Source: Enhydrobacter aerosaccus (GTDB lineage: Bacteria > Pseudomonadota > Alphaproteobacteria > Reyranellales > Reyranellaceae). From it: 64,000 bases of DNA. Where the stretch lies: NCBI RefSeq assembly GCF_900167455.1, contig NZ_FUWJ01000010.1, positions 1 to 64,000 on the forward strand, read 5' to 3'. The position numbers and the translations under genes were made by a program. Positions 61,089 through 64,000 of this stretch are shown here, piece after piece (position 1 is the first letter of the stretch; every line of letters begins with the position of its first letter). The notes beneath the pieces are model-generated. The model ran no database searches and was not told the DNA's origin. It saw only the letters and a list, made by a program, of their open reading frames with translations.

Positions 61089-62083
61089 CCTTCCGCCTCC
61101 CGCGACCGGGCCGCCGGCGCTTCCTGCAGATCTCGGCCAGCTTGGCGACTATGGGATTGCCCGCCGCGCAGGCCGCCCCACAAGACCAGGAGGATCTGCA
61201 TCACTGGCAGGGTATCGCCTTGGGGGCCGACGCGTCGCTGACGCTCTATCATCCCGACCGCGCCGCCGCCGACAACCTGATCGCCACCTGCCTGGCCGAG
61301 GTGGCCCGGCTGGAAAAGGTGTTCAGCCTCTATCGTCCGGACTCGGCAATCAGCCGCCTCAACCGCGACGGCCATCTCGACGCTCCGCCATTGGAGCTTG
61401 TCGAGCTGCTGTCCCTGAGCCGCCAGATCGGCGACGCAACGGTCGGCGCTTTCGATCCGACGGTGCAGCCGCTCTGGGACCTCTATGCCCGACATTTCGC
61501 AGCACCGGACGCGAATCCGGCTGGCCCTTCCCGTGAATCCATCCGAGCCGTGCGCGAACGAGTGGGACTATCCGCCATCGACGTCGGCGCCAGCGAGATC
61601 CGCTTCGGGAAGCCGGAGATGGCGATCACGCTGAACGGCATCGCGCAGGGCTACATCACCGATCGCATCGTCGAGCTCCTGAAGGCGAACGGCATGACGC
61701 ACGCGCTGGCCGACATGGGCGAGGTCCGAGCCTTGGGGACACGACCGGACGGCACGCCATGGTCGGTCGGCCTGGAAGATGCGGCCCTGCCCGGCCATAT
61801 CGCCAGCACCATTCCGTTGGCCGATCGCGCCGTCTCGACCTCCGGCGGCTACGGCCTTCACTTCGATGGCGCCGAGCGGTTCAACCACATCTTCGATCCG
61901 CACACGGGCGAGACGAGCGACAGCTTCCTGGCGGTCTCCGTGGTGGCCCGTTCCGCTGCACTCGCGGACGGACTTTCCACAGCCTTCTCGGTGATGTCCC
62001 TGCCCGACATGCGGACGACGGCCAGGCGCTTCGACCTGCAGGTCCACGTGACGGCGCTGGATGGCTCGCGCTTCATGCTTTAG
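61085..62083 (+). CDS. nosX: NosX, ApbE-type FAD:protein FMN transferase
   Basis: A 332-residue periplasmic protein with a Tat signal (GRRRFLQISASLATMGLPAA). The ApbE fold is shown by MEI-type NGIAQGYITDRIVELL, ALADMGEVRALGTRPDG and the FNHIFDPHTGE motif. It attaches FMN to NosR. It is the last gene of the run; no terminator follows before the convergent tRNA-Gln. Confidence 0.94.
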   Translation: MTFRLPRPGRRRFLQISASLATMGLPAAQAAPQDQEDLHHWQGIALGADASLTLYHPDRAAADNLIATCLAEVARLEKVFSLYRPDSAISRLNRDGHLDAPPLELVELLSLSRQIGDATVGAFDPTVQPLWDLYARHFAAPDANPAGPSRESIRAVRERVGLSAIDVGASEIRFGKPEMAITLNGIAQGYITDRIVELLKANGMTHALADMGEVRALGTRPDGTPWSVGLEDAALPGHIASTIPLADRAVSTSGGYGLHFDGAERFNHIFDPHTGETSDSFLAVSVVARSAALADGLSTAFSVMSLPDMRTTARRFDLQVHVTALDGSRFML

Positions 62084-62096
62084 GGCAGGTGACCGT

Positions 62097-62171
62097 TGGC
62101 TGGGGCGCCAGGATTCGAACCTGGGAATGGAGGAATCAAAATCCTCTGCCTTACCGCTTGGCTACGCCCCA
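62097..62171 (-). tRNA. tRNA-Gln (anticodon TTG), CCA encoded
   Basis: A 75-nt cloverleaf on the minus strand. The acceptor stem is TGGGGCG with CGCCCCA, then discriminator G and encoded CCA. The anticodon loop TTTTGAT gives anticodon TTG, reading CAA. The T-arm is CCAGG-TTCGAAT-CCTGG. It converges on nosX. Confidence 0.96.
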
Positions 62172-62254
62172 ACGACCATAGGCAACAGGCGGCGGAACAT
62201 AGTGGCTAACGGGCTGAAGTCAAAGCCGGCGTAACGGTCCGCGCAGCCAGCCAT

Positions 62255-62770
62255 TCAGCTGCCGGACACGGCCTTCTTCAGGAGTTCGCCATGCACGAAA
62301 GTGCCGTCGGCATAGAGCAGCGCCGAGGCGTTCGCGTCGAGCGCCAGATCGACGATCTCGCCGATATAGATGGTATGCGTGCCGGCCGGCACCTTCGTCA
62401 CCAACCGGCAGTCGAAGGAGACCGGACAGCCTTTCAGCACCGGCGCGCCGGTCGTCAGGGTGGACCAGTCGCCCAGATCCTTGAAGCGGTCGTCGCCCTC
62501 GATCCCGTGCATGCCGGCAAACCGCTCGGCGATCTTGCGATGGTCGGGACTGAGGATGTTGATGCAGAAAAAGCCTGCGTCGGCGATGGGATCGTGCGCG
62601 GAGGCCGATTTGTTCACGCAGGCCAGGATCTGCGGCGGCTCGGCCGATACGGAGCATACCGCCGTCGCCGTCAGCCCGCCGCGCAGATCGCGATGACGGG
62701 TCGTGATCAGGGTTACGCTCGCCGCCAGGTGGCGCATGCCCTTTTTGAAGGCAACCGCATCGATACTCAT
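62255..62770 (-). CDS. Flavin reductase-like FMN-binding protein
   Basis: A 171-residue split-barrel protein. MSIDAVAFKKGMRHLAASVT and LITTRHRDLRGGLTATAVCSVS lead to the FMN loop, followed by FCINILSPDHRKIAERFAG. Such proteins reduce flavin with NAD(P)H for a two-component monooxygenase; none is adjacent, so the partner is unknown. A start at 62770 fits the family. Confidence 0.87.
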   Translation of the reverse strand: MSIDAVAFKKGMRHLAASVTLITTRHRDLRGGLTATAVCSVSAEPPQILACVNKSASAHDPIADAGFFCINILSPDHRKIAERFAGMHGIEGDDRFKDLGDWSTLTTGAPVLKGCPVSFDCRLVTKVPAGTHTIYIGEIVDLALDANASALLYADGTFVHGELLKKAVSGS

Positions 62771-62961
62771 GGAGTGATCCTAGCAATCAACTTGCCACCT
62801 GCCACGGGAAATGGCGCTAACTCCCGATAATGGCAGCGAAATCGCCTGTCGGCATGGACCGTGACAGGCCACGCGGCTTTCGCAACGACATAAAACCTTC
62901 ATCAAACTGACGCTTTTTGCGGTTGCTCACAGCCTTACCGTGGCTACGGTCAGCACCGCCC

Positions 62962-63852
62962 ATGGTCGCCCCGCTCGCCCCCGATATGCCGCCCGATGCG
63001 GCCCTGCGCCAGATCGTGGCCGAATGCCGGACGGATCTCCTCAAATATCGCACCCTCGTGCTCCAGAGCCGACGGGCGATCGGCATCCACCAGACCCGCG
63101 TGGCCCTGCGCCGGCTCCGGGCGGCCTTGACGCTGTTCCGGGACGCGGTACCGGGCCCGGTCCAGCAGCGACTGGTGCGCTCGATGGCGGCGGAAGCCCG
63201 ATGGTTGGCCGGCGAATGCGGCCCGTCGCGCGATCTCTATGTGTTCATGACCGAGAGCCTCCAGGAACCGCCACTGCTGGTGAAGCGGATCGCCAACCGC
63301 CTGGCGCGGTCTCATCTCGACCGGGCACGCGAGGCCCTTGCCGGCGCTCGCTTCGCCGCGTTCGAGGAGCAGCTCGCGGCCTTCATCGAGGCGCCGTCCT
63401 CCACCACCGGTCGGCTGGACGAATTCGCACGCGAGATGCTGGAGAAGCGCCACGGCAAGGTCGAGCGGCGCGGGCGCAAGCTAGCCTCGCTGGATACGGA
63501 GCAGCTTCACCGCCTGCGCATCGCCATCAAGAAGCTGCGCTATGCGTCGGGCTTCCTGCGCGCCGCCTTTCCCACTCCCGATTTTGATTCCCGGGCGATG
63601 AACGCCTATATCGACGCCACGGCGCGTCTCCAGAACGCGCTCGGTGCCCTGAACGACCGCGAGGTGGCGGCCCATATGCTGGCCGACATTGCTGCCGCAG
63701 CCCGACCGACCGAGCCGGTCGAACCCGAGCTGCGCCGGCTCCGCAAGCAGGTCGCTGCCGGCAGCAAGCGGCGGCGGCGGCGGATCGAGGAGGCCTGGAA
63801 GGCGTTCAGGAAGATCGAGCCGTTCTGGAGAGCGCCGTCGACAACGGAGTGA
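62962..63852 (+). CDS. CHAD-domain protein (no CYTH domain)
   Basis: A 296-residue, all-helical, strongly basic protein. IGIHQTRVALRRLRAALTLF and QLHRLRIAIKKLRYASGFLR are the two conserved histidine/arginine stretches of CHAD, which binds polyphosphate. The usual N-terminal CYTH phosphatase domain is absent. The ATG at 62962 was chosen; a TTG earlier is possible. The stop lies in the first unit of a 17-base tandem repeat and the next gene begins 19 bases on. Confidence 0.86.
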   Translation: MVAPLAPDMPPDAALRQIVAECRTDLLKYRTLVLQSRRAIGIHQTRVALRRLRAALTLFRDAVPGPVQQRLVRSMAAEARWLAGECGPSRDLYVFMTESLQEPPLLVKRIANRLARSHLDRAREALAGARFAAFEEQLAAFIEAPSSTTGRLDEFAREMLEKRHGKVERRGRKLASLDTEQLHRLRIAIKKLRYASGFLRAAFPTPDFDSRAMNAYIDATARLQNALGALNDREVAAHMLADIAAAARPTEPVEPELRRLRKQVAAGSKRRRRRIEEAWKAFRKIEPFWRAPSTTE

Positions 63853-63870
63853 CGTCGACAACGGAGTGAC
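63837..63870. repeat. Tandem 17-bp duplication over stop and ribosome-binding site
   Basis: GTCGACAACGGAGTGAC occurs twice with no gap, at 63837-63853 and 63854-63870. The first copy contains the CHAD gene's TGA stop and the second supplies the CGGAGTG ribosome-binding site before the next ATG at 63872. Confidence 0.9.
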
Positions 63871-63871
63871 G

Positions 63872-64000
63872 ATGAGCAACACGCAGACCGCCGCCGAAGA
63901 ACGCATCCCCGTCACCGTGCTGACAGGCTTCCTGGGCAGCGGCAAGACAACCCTTCTGAACAAGCTCCTGCGCCGGCCGGAACTGTCCGACACGGCGGTG
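63872..64000 (+). CDS. CobW/COG0523-type GTPase, N-terminal part (cut by window edge)
   Basis: The first 43 codons of a G3E GTPase. VTVLTGFLGSGKTTLLNKLL is the P-loop and its flanking helix, typical of CobW, ZigA and YjiA metallochaperones. The CxCC metal motif and other domains are outside the window, so its metal and partner cannot be told. GGAG in the tandem repeat is its ribosome-binding site. Confidence 0.85.
   Translation, partial: MSNTQTAAEERIPVTVLTGFLGSGKTTLLNKLLRRPELSDTAV

Noticed and set aside
1..64000. CRISPR arrays, insertion sequences and rRNA genes
   Set aside because: I looked for regularly spaced repeats, transposase-like genes with terminal repeats and rRNA sequence and saw none in the window.

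Overview
The window is a stretch of high-GC chromosome that reads like an alphaproteobacterium. The clues are an ileS-lspA-DUF3035-M16-M16 run, a Tat-exported NosZ with a nosX/ApbE partner, an endonuclease-type MutL with no mutH in view, and many acyl-CoA enzymes. A Rhodospirillales or Reyranella-like soil or water bacterium is my best guess, but no rRNA or other decisive marker is present.

Left edge (1-649): the first 149 codons of a P4-type tyrosine integrase, cut by the window edge, read away from the 3' end of tRNA-Thr(CGT). This is probably the end of an integrated island lying to the left. From the tRNA rightward the sequence looks like resident chromosome: a LctP-type permease, then a Tat-exported trypsin-like protease.

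The most unusual block is 3460-11588. Four consecutive full-length UbiD-type decarboxylase genes, organised as two paralogous pairs, are followed by one UbiX-type prenyl-FMN synthase and a small FMN-binding split-barrel protein. A long hairpin with a T-tract, embedded in 9-bp-phased CTCGCGAG palindromes, follows them. All four UbiDs keep the Arg-Glu-Glu catalytic set. I propose a dedicated multi-UbiD (de)carboxylation operon whose substrate cannot be read from the sequence.

11971-26551 is mixed metabolism: a beta-hydroxyacid dehydrogenase, a GST and a racemase-fold protein that lacks both catalytic cysteines; a metallo-beta-lactamase-fold lactonase; an orphan peptide-type binding protein and an FprA-like reductase; queF, queG and tadA, which all act on tRNA position 34; an acyl-CoA dehydrogenase pair; a decayed acyl-CoA synthetase; a class I amidotransferase, a pseudouridine synthase, rsmD and a phosphatase. 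36853-26538 (minus) is a housekeeping run: ileS, lspA, a DUF3035 lipoprotein, an inactive/active M16 peptidase pair, pgi, mutL and a small exported protein. Between ileS and ribF lie an orphan 157-residue gene and a 1036-residue cyclase/ATPase/TPR signalling protein.

40824-50491 holds ribF-MaoC, a phosphotransferase-DUF6285 pair, an ArsR-like regulator, a divergent YafY-type regulator/GST pair around a perfect palindrome, and a divergent LysR facing a four-gene operon (TSUP exporter, two hotdog thioesterases, metallophosphatase).

50584-62083 is a nitrous-oxide respiration region: nnrS, a cytochrome c gene coupled to a ferritin-like gene, then nosRZDFYLX in one direction. No nitrite or NO reductase is present in this window, so only the last denitrification step is evidenced. 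tRNA-Gln(TTG), a flavin reductase, a CHAD protein and the start of a CobW-type GTPase close the window.
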